A stretch of 64,000 bases of DNA from Burkholderiaceae bacterium. GTDB taxonomy: Bacteria > Pseudomonadota > Gammaproteobacteria > Burkholderiales > Burkholderiaceae_C. The notes beneath the pieces were generated by a model. The model was not told the origin of the DNA. It made no database searches and saw nothing but the letters and a program-made list of their open reading frames with translations. Made by a program: the position numbers and the translations under genes. The stretch lies in contig CAJYPV010000022.1 of assembly GCA_913776825.1 (NCBI GenBank), forward strand, positions 248,001 to 312,000, read 5' to 3'. Of the stretch, positions 36,555-46,202 are shown piece after piece (position 1 is the first letter of the stretch; each line of letters starts with the position of its first letter).

Positions 36555-38240
36555 ATGATCCGCATCAACGAACTCCGCCTCCCGCTCCATCATCCGGAAG
36601 ACGCGCTGCGCCCGGCCGTGGTGGCCCGGCTGGGCATTCCGGACGCTCAACTGCAGTCCTTCACCGTCTTCAAACGCAGCTACGACGCGCGCAAGAAGAC
36701 CGCGATGGTGCTGATCTACAGCATCGACGCCGACATCGGCGATGCCGCCGCCGAAGCCGCGCTGCTGCAGCGCCTGCACGGCGACGCGCACATCAAGCCG
36801 TCCCCCGACACCGCCTATCGATTCGTCGGCCATGCGCCGGCGGATTTCCACGCCACCGGCCGCCCGCGCCCGGTCGTCATCGGCTTCGGGCCGTGCGGCA
36901 TCTTCGCCGCGCTGATCCTGGCGCAGATGGGCCTGCGCCCGATCGTGCTGGAGCGCGGCAAGCAGGTGCGCGAGCGCACCAAGGACACCTGGGGCCTGTG
37001 GCGCCAGAGCGAGCTGCATCCCGAATCGAATGTGCAGTTCGGCGAGGGCGGCGCCGGCACGTTCTCCGACGGCAAGCTCTACAGCCAGATTTCCGACCCG
37101 CGCTTCCTGACCCGCAAGGTGCTGACCGAGTTCGTCAAGGCCGGCGCGCCCGAGGAAATCCTCTACGTCAGCAAGCCGCACATCGGCACCTTCCGCCTGG
37201 TGAGCATGGTCATCAAGATGCGGGCCGAGATCGAGCGGCTGGGCGGCGAGATCCGCTTCCAGCAGAAGGTGACCGATCTGTTGATCGAGCCCGATGCCGA
37301 CGGCCAGTCGCATGTGCGCGGCGTGACGCTGGAATCCGGCGAGCAGATCGCGGCCGATCACGTCGTCGTCGCCCTGGGTCACAGCGCGCGGGACACCTTC
37401 CAGATGCTGCATGCGCGCGGCGTCTACATGGAAGCCAAGCCGTTCTCGATCGGCTATCGGATCGAGCATCCGCAATCGCTGATCGACAAGGCCCGCTTCG
37501 GTCCGAATGCCGGTCATCCCATCCTCGGCGCGGCGGACTACAAGCTGGTGCACCACGCCAGCAACGGCCGCTCGGTCTACAGCTTCTGCATGTGCCCGGG
37601 CGGCACGGTGGTGGCGGCGACGTCCGAGCCGAATCGCGTGGTCACGAATGGCATGAGCCAGTACTCGCGCAATGAGCGCAATGCGAATGCCGGCATCGTG
37701 GTCGGGATCTCGCCGCAGGACTATCGGCAGGACGGCAAGCGCGACGGCTCGCTGGTGAATCCGCTCGATGGCCTGGCCTTCCAGCGCTTCTGGGAATCCC
37801 GCGCCTATGAGCTGGGCGAAGGCGGCTACCGCGCGCCCGGCGCATTGGTGGGTGACTTCATCAAGCGCCAGCGCAGCAGCGTGCTGGGCACGGTCGAGCC
37901 GAGCTACAAGCCCGGCGTCACCCTGACCGATCTGCAGCAGAAGGGCTTCGGCAGCCTGCCCGAGTACGCGCTGGACGCGATCCGCGAAGCGCTGCCCGCC
38001 TTCGAGAAGCAGATCCGCGGCTTCTCGATGAACGATGCGGTGCTGACCGGCGTGGAGACGCGCACCTCGTCGCCGCTGCGCATCACCCGGGGCAAGGACT
38101 ATCAAAGTCTCAATGTCCGCGGCCTGTATCCGGCCGGCGAGGGCGCGGGCTATGCCGGCGGGATCATGTCCGCCGGCGTGGACGGCATCGAGGTGGCGGA
38201 AGCCTTGGGTCGAGCGGCGCTGGGATTGAGCGCGGACTGA
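36555..38240 (+). CDS. FAD-dependent oxidoreductase of the COG2509 type
   Basis: The 561-aa protein has a small N-terminal domain (about 1-95; ELRLPLHHPEDALRPAVV, SFTVFKRSYDARKKT) followed by a Rossmann FAD-binding domain (VVIGFGPCGIFAALILAQMG, a GxGxxG variant with Cys). FNSDGKL-like and GGAGTFSDGKLYSQ segments and a C-terminal dinucleotide-binding closing motif (GLYPAGEGAGYAGGIMSAGV) follow. This is the layout of the uncharacterised FAD-dependent dehydrogenases grouped as COG2509. The reaction is unknown. It is cytoplasmic and apparently transcribed alone, converging with the LPMO gene. No strong ribosome site precedes ATG 36555. Confidence 0.82.
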   Translation: MIRINELRLPLHHPEDALRPAVVARLGIPDAQLQSFTVFKRSYDARKKTAMVLIYSIDADIGDAAAEAALLQRLHGDAHIKPSPDTAYRFVGHAPADFHATGRPRPVVIGFGPCGIFAALILAQMGLRPIVLERGKQVRERTKDTWGLWRQSELHPESNVQFGEGGAGTFSDGKLYSQISDPRFLTRKVLTEFVKAGAPEEILYVSKPHIGTFRLVSMVIKMRAEIERLGGEIRFQQKVTDLLIEPDADGQSHVRGVTLESGEQIAADHVVVALGHSARDTFQMLHARGVYMEAKPFSIGYRIEHPQSLIDKARFGPNAGHPILGAADYKLVHHASNGRSVYSFCMCPGGTVVAATSEPNRVVTNGMSQYSRNERNANAGIVVGISPQDYRQDGKRDGSLVNPLDGLAFQRFWESRAYELGEGGYRAPGALVGDFIKRQRSSVLGTVEPSYKPGVTLTDLQQKGFGSLPEYALDAIREALPAFEKQIRGFSMNDAVLTGVETRTSSPLRITRGKDYQSLNVRGLYPAGEGAGYAGGIMSAGVDGIEVAEALGRAALGLSAD

Positions 38241-38286
38241 AGCGCCTCTTAAAGGCGCTTGAGTCGCGCCTCATCTGCGCGTTGCG

Positions 38287-38318
38287 CCGGCCGCTCGGGT
38301 GGAGACCCCAGCGGCCGG
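38287..38318. terminator. Convergent-gene hairpin (bidirectional terminator candidate)
   Basis: CCGGCCGCT and AGCGGCCGG form a 9-bp perfect stem whose loop carries a second short stem (GGGT/ACCC). A further hairpin, AAGCGCCT-CTTAA-AGGCGCTT, lies just upstream at 38240-38260. Both fall between the convergent flavoprotein and LPMO genes; neither has a clear T-tract. Confidence 0.5.
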
Positions 38319-38352
38319 TTCGCGCTCAGCGCCCTGAACGACGCTCAACCGA

Positions 38353-39534
38353 TCAGATCGCCTTCCAGAGGATGTCCAGCACGCCGGCCGAGGTGGGCGT
38401 CCAGCCCGCGCCTGCGTGCGCGGTGTGCGCCTGCAGGCAGCGGAAGCGCTTGCCCTGGTAGCTCACCACCTGGCCGACGGTGTAGCTGGCGCCTTCGGTC
38501 CAGTCCGGTGCGTCGCCGGGCGGGTTGGGCGGCGTGGTCGGGGGCGTGGTGGGCGGCGTGGTCGGCGGGAGCACCACATCCATCGCGTAACTCGCGCCCG
38601 AGGCGGCATTCAGCAGATAGACATCCATCACCGACACGCCGCTCGGCACCACCACATTGCCGCCTTGCAAGGTGCCGACGCGGACATAGGCCGAGGCCTG
38701 ATTCGCCCGCGTCGCGATCTGCGACAGCCAGGCCGATTTCGTCGCCGCGGCGGACAGCGTCAGCGCAATGGTTTCCAGGTCGCCGCCGGACTTGTCGAAC
38801 ACCCGCAGCTTGACCTGGCTGCTGGCCGGCAAGTCCTGCGCGGCCGAGACCTGCCCGATCTGCTTGAGCCCGGTCGGCACCGATGGTGGCGTGGTGGCGC
38901 CGCCGAAGTCCACGTCGGAGCAGGCATAAAACGCCTCGGTGCTGTCCGCGCGCTGCCAGGCCGAGAACACCACGTGCTTGCCGCTGCGCTTGGGCAGGCT
39001 CAGCTTCATGGTGTAGGTCTTGCCCACGGTGACGATCTGGTCCGGCCCCAGTTGCGCCACCTGATCCAGGTCGGACCAGCGCAGCGGCGAGGCGCTGGGC
39101 GTCCAGCCGTCGCGGGTCATGAAGAAGGTCCAGTTGAGCGAACGGTGCGGCGCGGTCGCGTTGTAGCGGTATTCGTATCGGCCATCCGGACCCGGTGACC
39201 ATGCGGTCGCCGGCCAGTCGGTGCGGGCCAGGTCAAAGCCCTTGAACTTCTCCTGACCGCCGGCGCACAGCTTCAGATCCGGCACCACCGCCCGGTGATT
39301 GCCATTGGCGGCGGCCTGATTGACGCCGTTCCAGTCGTAAAGCGCCTGCTCCCCGCCGTACGCAACCGCCGCCTGACAGGCGGGCAGCGCCGGATTCTTG
39401 TAGCAGTTGTATTGGCGCGAGATCGGGAACTCGGGCGCGCCGTGGGCGAGGGCGCTGGACGCGGTGGTCCAGGCCAGAACGCCGAGCACGCAAGTGCCGG
39501 ACCAGCGCAGTCGCGCGGAATGCAGAACCGTCAT
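38353..39534 (-). CDS. CbpD/GbpA-like chitin-active lytic polysaccharide monooxygenase (AA10 + CBM5/12)
   Basis: The 393-aa protein starts at ATG 39534, with AGGAGA 6 bp upstream. A Sec signal peptide (about 1-31) ends SSALA, leaving His as the first mature residue (HGAPEFPISRQYNC), as the copper histidine brace of AA10 enzymes requires. The second brace His is in NGNHRAVVPD. PHRSLNWTFFMTRDGW and GKHVVFSAWQRADSTEAFYA complete the catalytic domain (to about 210). A GbpA-domain-2-like region (about 225-320), a PPTTPP linker and a C-terminal chitin-binding CBM5/12 (DWTEGASYTVGQVVSYQGKR, ending LWKAI) follow. It would oxidatively cleave crystalline chitin outside the cell. It is monocistronic. 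Confidence 0.93.
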   Translation of the reverse strand: MTVLHSARLRWSGTCVLGVLAWTTASSALAHGAPEFPISRQYNCYKNPALPACQAAVAYGGEQALYDWNGVNQAAANGNHRAVVPDLKLCAGGQEKFKGFDLARTDWPATAWSPGPDGRYEYRYNATAPHRSLNWTFFMTRDGWTPSASPLRWSDLDQVAQLGPDQIVTVGKTYTMKLSLPKRSGKHVVFSAWQRADSTEAFYACSDVDFGGATTPPSVPTGLKQIGQVSAAQDLPASSQVKLRVFDKSGGDLETIALTLSAAATKSAWLSQIATRANQASAYVRVGTLQGGNVVVPSGVSVMDVYLLNAASGASYAMDVVLPPTTPPTTPPTTPPNPPGDAPDWTEGASYTVGQVVSYQGKRFRCLQAHTAHAGAGWTPTSAGVLDILWKAI

Positions 39535-40082
39535 GGATGTCTCCTGTGGTGAAGGGCGAGCGCGGCGCGGCGTGCGCCGGCTCGTCGTGGGAAAGCGATT
39601 CTTGGAAGTCCCGCCGCGGTTGCCATGCGTTCCCAGATGGGGAAATTGGCAGGCGACGGATACAAACGTCTCCATCTCGGCAAAGGCGTGAGCAAATGGC
39701 AACAAATGGATGTCCTGAATATCAAATGAACTTCAGATAAATGCCAGATGAATGCCAATAAGAAACCAAAGGCAGACCACCATAGGAATTTCATCGGCTG
39801 AGGGCAAGCTTTCGGCCCTCCATGCCCCGCATTGGGGCCACAACGACGGGTGGCGCTTGAACTGGCGCGGGGCATCGCCTAAGGCCTTCAAAGGGGACGG
39901 CGACCGCTTGCGGCCCCTCCGCCTGGACGATGGGCATCCGTGGAACGGCGGCGACGGAACCGTTCTTATGCGGTGGCGTACGCGCTTCACGAGCATTCGT
40001 TGGGCGCGAAGGAAGTATCATCGGGCCCCATAGCCAAGTCATCTCGACGAAGGCTAGAGTCCAACTTCAACGCCTCACCACC
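39535..40082. other. Divergent intergenic region between LPMO and LysR genes
   Basis: About 550 bp with no supported gene. The part near the LPMO gene (39650-39790) is AT-richer than its surroundings and probably holds the LPMO promoter; a loose direct repeat ATGCCAGATGAATGCCA lies near 39740. Short hairpins GAGGGC/GCCCTC and CCCC/GGGG occur near 39800-39840. No clear LysR-type T-N11-A box could be fixed by eye. Confidence 0.4.
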
Positions 40083-40976
40083 ATGCGCCTGGACCTCACC
40101 ACCCTCAACCTTGTGCTGGCCATCGAGCAGACCCGCTCGATCACGCGCGGTGCCGAGCGCGAGCATCTGGCGCTGGCGGCCGCGAGCAAGCGGATTTCGG
40201 ATCTCGAGACCCGTCTCGGCGTGCAGCTGTTCGAGCGCCGCGCGCGGGGTGTGGAGCCGACCGAAGCCTGCCGCGCGCTGGTGCGGCACATCCGCTCCCT
40301 GCATGCCTCCTTGCATGCGTTGGAAAGCGAAGTGGTGGAGTTCGCGCGCGGCATCAAGGGCCATCTGCGCATCGCCGCCAATGCAGGCGCGATCGCGGAA
40401 GCCCTGCCGCCGGACCTCGCGGCCTTCTCGCAGGCCCATCCGCAGATCCGCATCAGCCTGGAAGACCAGACCAGCGCCGAGGTGCAGGCCGCTGTCGCCG
40501 AAGGGCGCGCCGATGTGGGCGTGTTCACCGCGCCCTTGCTGGACAACCGCCTGCAGACCTGGGCCTATCGCCAGGGTCGCCTGTCGGTGCTGGTGCCGCA
40601 ACAGCATGTGCTGGCCGAGCGGGACGCGGTGAGCTTCGACGACCTGCTCGAACACGACCTGGTCGGGCTGCACAGCGGCGCGGCCGCGCAGGAATTGATG
40701 CTGCAGGAAGCCATGGCCCGCGGCCGCACCTTGAAGGCGCGTCTGCAGGTGCGGGGCTTCGATGCGATCGCGCAACTGGTCGAGGCCGGCCTGGGGGTCG
40801 CAGTGCTGCCCGATGCGCCGGCGCGGCGTTTCGCCCAGGTGTTCGCGGTCAAGCGGCTGCGCCTGGAAGAGACCTGGGCGCAGCGTGACTATGTTTTGGG
40901 CGTGGCGCGTCAGGAGCGCCTGCCGACGGTGGTGCAGCGCTTTGTCGATGCGCTGTGCCCCCAACCTTCGAAGTGA
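40083..40976 (+). CDS. LysR-family transcriptional regulator next to leuCDB
   Basis: The 297-aa protein starts at ATG 40083, where the LysR helix-turn-helix begins at once ([20 protein letters not shown], then [20 protein letters not shown]). Residues about 90-290 are the periplasmic-binding-protein-like effector domain. It lies on the same strand as leuC with only 13 bp between, so it may be cotranscribed rather than divergent, the usual LysR arrangement. This position is frequent in Burkholderiales and suggests, without proving, control of leucine genes. There is no good ribosome site before the start. Confidence 0.88.
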   Translation: MRLDLTTLNLVLAIEQTRSITRGAEREHLALAAASKRISDLETRLGVQLFERRARGVEPTEACRALVRHIRSLHASLHALESEVVEFARGIKGHLRIAANAGAIAEALPPDLAAFSQAHPQIRISLEDQTSAEVQAAVAEGRADVGVFTAPLLDNRLQTWAYRQGRLSVLVPQQHVLAERDAVSFDDLLEHDLVGLHSGAAAQELMLQEAMARGRTLKARLQVRGFDAIAQLVEAGLGVAVLPDAPARRFAQVFAVKRLRLEETWAQRDYVLGVARQERLPTVVQRFVDALCPQPSK

Positions 40977-40989
40977 TGGAGAGTCCCTC

Positions 40990-42417
<1,428 letters not shown>

Positions 42418-42509
42418 GGGGCGGCCCGCGTGGTGCGTCGAGAGGACGCACGGCGGCGGGCCTCGCGCGTCATCAATGCCCGCCGGTCGGGCCTGAGACA
42501 AGGATAGAC

Positions 42510-43166
42510 ATGGACAAGTTCACCGTGCACAAGGGCCTCGTGGCCCCGATGGATCGCGAGAACGTCGACACCGACGCGATCATTCCCAAGCAGTTCCTCA
42601 AGTCGATCAAGCGCAGCGGCTTCGGGCCCAACCTGTTCGATGAATGGCGCTATCTGGACCACGGCGAACCCGGCCAGGATCCGGCCAGCCGCCGACCCAA
42701 TCCCGATTTCGTGCTGAACCAGCCGCGTTATCAGGGCGCCTCGATCCTGATCGCCCGCGGCAATTTCGGCTGCGGCTCCAGCCGCGAGCATGCGCCCTGG
42801 GCGCTGCAGCAATACGGCTTTCGCGCGCTGATCGCGCCGAGCTTCGCGGACATCTTCTTCAACAACACCTTCAAGAACGGCGTGTTGCCCATCGTGCTGC
42901 CCGAGCATCAGGTGGCGCGCCTGTTCGATGAGGTCTTCGGCTTCCCGGGCTATCAGTTGACCGTCGATCTGACGCGTCAGGTGGTGGTCAAGCCGGATGG
43001 CGAGGAACTGCCGTTCGACGTCCAGCCGTTCCGCAAGTACTGCCTGCTGAACGGCTTCGACGACATCGGCCTGACCCTGCGCCATGCCGACAAGATCAAG
43101 GCCTATGAGGCGGAACGCATTGCCACCAAGCCGTGGCTGAACAACCGGCTCACGCCGAATGGCTGA
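42510..43166 (+). CDS. leuD: 3-isopropylmalate dehydratase, small subunit
   Basis: The 218-aa swivel-domain subunit starts at ATG 42510 with AAGGA 6 bp upstream. Family motifs are [15 protein letters not shown] near the N-terminus and [18 protein letters not shown] in the middle, the active-site segment that contacts substrate. It partners LeuC, encoded just before it. The 92-bp gap from leuC and 88-bp gap to leuB contain no further gene. Confidence 0.97.
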   Translation: MDKFTVHKGLVAPMDRENVDTDAIIPKQFLKSIKRSGFGPNLFDEWRYLDHGEPGQDPASRRPNPDFVLNQPRYQGASILIARGNFGCGSSREHAPWALQQYGFRALIAPSFADIFFNNTFKNGVLPIVLPEHQVARLFDEVFGFPGYQLTVDLTRQVVVKPDGEELPFDVQPFRKYCLLNGFDDIGLTLRHADKIKAYEAERIATKPWLNNRLTPNG

Positions 43167-43254
43167 ACCCGCGCGGCGGCTGCGCTCGGTCACGACGCCG
43201 AGCGGCCTGCGCCTGGCGGTGCGATCCGCCGACTGAATTGCACAAGGAATGAAG

Positions 43255-44379
43255 ATGAAAGTTGCAGTCCTGCCGGGTGACGGCATTGGCACGGAAATCA
43301 TTGCCGAGGCCGTCAAGGTCTTGAAGGCGCTTGAGCTGCCGCTGGAGATGGAAACCGCGCCGGTCGGCGGCGCGGCGTATGAAGCGGCCGGGCATCCGCT
43401 GCCCGAAGCGACGCTGAAGCTGGCGCAGCAGGCGGATGCGGTGCTGTTCGGCGCGGTCGGCGACTGGAAGTACGACAAGCTCGAGCGGGCGCTGCGTCCG
43501 GAGCAGGCGATCCTCGGCCTGCGCAAGTCGCTGGGGCTGTTCGCCAACTTCCGTCCGGCCATCTGCTATGAGCAGCTGACGCATGCGTCCAGTCTCAAGC
43601 CGGAGCTGGTGGCGGGCCTGGACATCCTCATCATCCGCGAGCTGACCGGCGACATCTATTTCGGCCAGCCGCGTGGCCGGCGCACCGCAGTCGATGGTCA
43701 CTTCCCGGGCAGCGAAGAAGCCTTCGACACGATGCGCTACTCGCGCCCCGAGATCGAGCGCATCGCTCATGTGGCGTTCCAGGCGGCCCGCAAGCGCAAC
43801 GGTCGGGTGACCAGCGTGGACAAGGCCAATGTGCTGGAGACCTTCCAGTTCTGGAAGGATGTGGTCACCGAGGTGCATGCGCAGTACCCGGATGTGGCCC
43901 TGGACCACATGTATGTGGACAACGCCGCGATGCAGCTGGTGAAGGCGCCGAAGAAATTCGACGTGGTGGTGACCGGCAACATGTTTGGCGACATCCTGTC
44001 CGATGAAGCGGCGATGCTGACCGGCTCGATCGGCATGCTGCCGTCGGCTTCGTTGGACCAGCACAACAAGGGCCTGTACGAGCCCAGCCATGGCAGCGCG
44101 CCGGACATCGCGGGGCAGGGCATTGCGAATCCGCTGGCTACAATCTTGTCCGCTGCCATGATGCTCAAGTTCTCCCTCCAACAGCCCGAAGCCGCCGCCC
44201 GCATTGAGTCGGCGGTGCAATCGGTGCTGGCCCAGGGTCTGCGTACCGCGGACATCTGGAGCGAGGGCACCCGCAAGGTGAGCACCCGCGAGATGGGCGA
44301 TGCCGTGGTTGCAGCCGTGCGGGCAGATTCGTCCGCCACGGGCGCAACCACCACGACCACCAAAACCATCAAGAGCTAG
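43255..44379 (+). CDS. leuB: 3-isopropylmalate dehydrogenase
   Basis: The 374-aa protein oxidatively decarboxylates 3-isopropylmalate with NAD, the third leucine-specific step. Two ATGs lie close together; AAGGA at 43244-43248 abuts the first (43249) and is correctly spaced for the second (43255), giving [28 protein letters not shown], the substrate-binding arginine region and the closing [39 protein letters not shown] motifs are intact. The last 25 residues are a Thr/Ala-rich tail of no known role. Confidence 0.97.
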   Translation: MKVAVLPGDGIGTEIIAEAVKVLKALELPLEMETAPVGGAAYEAAGHPLPEATLKLAQQADAVLFGAVGDWKYDKLERALRPEQAILGLRKSLGLFANFRPAICYEQLTHASSLKPELVAGLDILIIRELTGDIYFGQPRGRRTAVDGHFPGSEEAFDTMRYSRPEIERIAHVAFQAARKRNGRVTSVDKANVLETFQFWKDVVTEVHAQYPDVALDHMYVDNAAMQLVKAPKKFDVVVTGNMFGDILSDEAAMLTGSIGMLPSASLDQHNKGLYEPSHGSAPDIAGQGIANPLATILSAAMMLKFSLQQPEAAARIESAVQSVLAQGLRTADIWSEGTRKVSTREMGDAVVAAVRADSSATGATTTTTKTIKS

Positions 44380-44405
44380 TCCAGCTCCGGTTCGTCTCGC
44401 CCCCA

Positions 44406-44451
44406 CACAAACCCGGCGAAGCGAGCCGGGCAGGGACCCGGAGGGTTTGTG
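44406..44451. promoter_or_regulatory. Nested inverted repeat between leuB and asd
   Basis: CACAAACCC (44406-44414) and GGGTTTGTG (44443-44451) are perfect 9-bp arms around a 28-base interval that itself folds as CCGGC...GCCGG. It sits 27 bp after the leuB stop and 130 bp before asd. It may be a leuB terminator without a T-tract or a structured asd leader. Confidence 0.45.
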
Positions 44452-44581
44452 ATGGGTCGGGCACCTGCGGCGCGCAACGCGCCGGCACGGGCCTGGAACT
44501 GGAACTGGATCGGTGTTTTGACGGGCGCTTCGATCAAGCCTGTCGAAGCGCGCTCAGAGAACGCTTTCCAAAGGAACGCAA

Positions 44582-45712
44582 ATGACGACATTGGTTGGTT
44601 TGGTGGGTTGGCGCGGCATGGTCGGCTCGGTGCTGATGGACCGCATGGCGCAGGAACGGGACTTCGACCTGATCGAGCCGCTGTTCTTCAGCACCTCGAA
44701 TGCGGGCGGCGCCGCCCCTTCGTTCGCCAAGAACGAGACCGCGCTGCAAAGCGCGTTCGACATCGAGCAGCTCAAGCGCTGCGACATCATCCTCACCTGC
44801 CAGGGCGGCGATTACACCAACGAGGTGTATCCCAAGCTGCGCGCGGCCGGCTGGAACGGTCACTGGATCGATGCGGCCTCGTCGCTGCGCATGAACGACA
44901 ACGCGGTGATCGTGCTGGACCCGGTCAACCTGCCGGTGATCAAGAACGCGCTGTCGCAAGGCGGCAAGGACTGGATCGGCGGCAACTGCACCGTCAGCTG
45001 CATGCTGATGGGCGTGGGCGCGCTGTACAAGGCGGGCCTGGTGGAATGGATGTCCACCCAGACCTACCAGGCAGCGTCGGGCGGCGGCGCCCAGCACATG
45101 CGCGAGCTGCTGACCCAATACGGCTCGCTCAATGCCGAGGTCAAGTCGCTGCTGGACGACCCGAAGAGCGCCATCCTGGAGATCGATCGCAAGATCATCG
45201 CCAAGCAGCGCGGCTTCGCGCCGGAAGAGACGGCCAACTTCGGCGTCCCGCTGGGCGGCTCGCTGATCCCGTGGATCGACAAGGACCTGGGCAACGGCAC
45301 CTCCAAGGAAGAATGGAAGGGCATGGCCGAGACCAACAAGATCCTCGGCCAGGGCGCGGGCTTCGGCACGCCGGCCGTGCCGGTCGATGGCTTCTGCGTG
45401 CGCATCGGTGCGATGCGCTGCCACAGCCAGGCGCTGACCTTCAAGCTGAAGAAGGATGTGCCGCTGGCCGACATCGAAGCGATGATCGCCGCCGACAACG
45501 AATGGGTGAAGGTGGTGCCCAACACCCGTGAAGCCACCATCCGCGACCTGACCCCGGTCGCCGCGACCGGCACCCTGACCATCCCGGTCGGCCGGCTGCG
45601 CAAGATGGCCATGGGCCCCGAGTACCTGGGCGCCTTCACCGTCGGCGACCAGCTGTTGTGGGGCGCGGCCGAGCCGCTGCGCCGCATGCTGCGCATCCTG
45701 CTGGACCGCTGA
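44582..45712 (+). CDS. asd: Aspartate-semialdehyde dehydrogenase
   Basis: The 376-aa enzyme reduces aspartyl phosphate to aspartate semialdehyde for lysine, threonine, methionine and cell-wall diaminopimelate. AAAGGAA precedes ATG 44582. The N-terminal nucleotide loop reads [15 protein letters not shown], and the catalytic cysteine is in [31 protein letters not shown] contains the active-site histidine and arginine region. Sequence and length are of the Gram-negative Asd type. A strong terminator lies 95 bp after the stop. Confidence 0.97.
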   Translation: MTTLVGLVGWRGMVGSVLMDRMAQERDFDLIEPLFFSTSNAGGAAPSFAKNETALQSAFDIEQLKRCDIILTCQGGDYTNEVYPKLRAAGWNGHWIDAASSLRMNDNAVIVLDPVNLPVIKNALSQGGKDWIGGNCTVSCMLMGVGALYKAGLVEWMSTQTYQAASGGGAQHMRELLTQYGSLNAEVKSLLDDPKSAILEIDRKIIAKQRGFAPEETANFGVPLGGSLIPWIDKDLGNGTSKEEWKGMAETNKILGQGAGFGTPAVPVDGFCVRIGAMRCHSQALTFKLKKDVPLADIEAMIAADNEWVKVVPNTREATIRDLTPVAATGTLTIPVGRLRKMAMGPEYLGAFTVGDQLLWGAAEPLRRMLRILLDR

Positions 45713-45806
45713 TCCGGCGCCGAGGACCGTCCGTCCTCATCACCGGGCGGGCGCCGGCTGGCGCCCAACACGGAGCCGAACCGGACCACCGTCCACACAG
45801 AGCCGA

Positions 45807-45837
45807 GAGCGCCGAAGCAGATTCGGCGCTCTTTTTT
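45807..45837 (+). terminator. Rho-independent terminator after asd
   Basis: GAGCGCCGAA and TTCGGCGCTC pair perfectly (10 bp) around GCAGA and are followed at once by six T residues, a textbook intrinsic terminator. Confidence 0.92.
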
Positions 45838-46202
45838 CATTTGCGTGACGTTTGACCTTCAGCCCGGCGCGCCTTGGGCCGACAACGAAGAAGCGTGTGT
45901 GGTGGTGGGCGGTCCTGGGCCGTGGCCCGGTTGTGAGATCGGTCACGGTGGCCGGACAGTTGGCGGCGTGCCCGTGGGGCGTTGCCAGCAAGCGACAAGG
46001 TGGTAACGGGCTGTGAACCAGCGCTCCCTCATGGATGCTATTCAGGAGCTACCTCAGCAACGGAGCGTATATGCTTGCCACCGTTGTGATTTTCTACCGC
46101 GGGAACGGACCGTGCCTTGCTGAACGCTCGAGCCGCACAACAACAATACGTCATGACAGGCGGTCCTCTTCGTGTGGCCGCTTTGTTGCTTTGGGGGACG
46201 CC
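45838..46202. other. Leader/promoter region of fimV
   Basis: 365 bp with no supported gene. The fimV frame is open upstream to about 46035, but the ribosome site places the start at 46203. The stretch 46040-46150 is AT-richer than average and likely contains the promoter; no exact -35/-10 pair could be assigned. Confidence 0.4.

Noticed and set aside
36546-38105. A 519-codon - strand frame opposite the COG2509 gene
   Set aside because: A complementary-frame shadow; the + strand product has a dinucleotide-binding fold and a family match.
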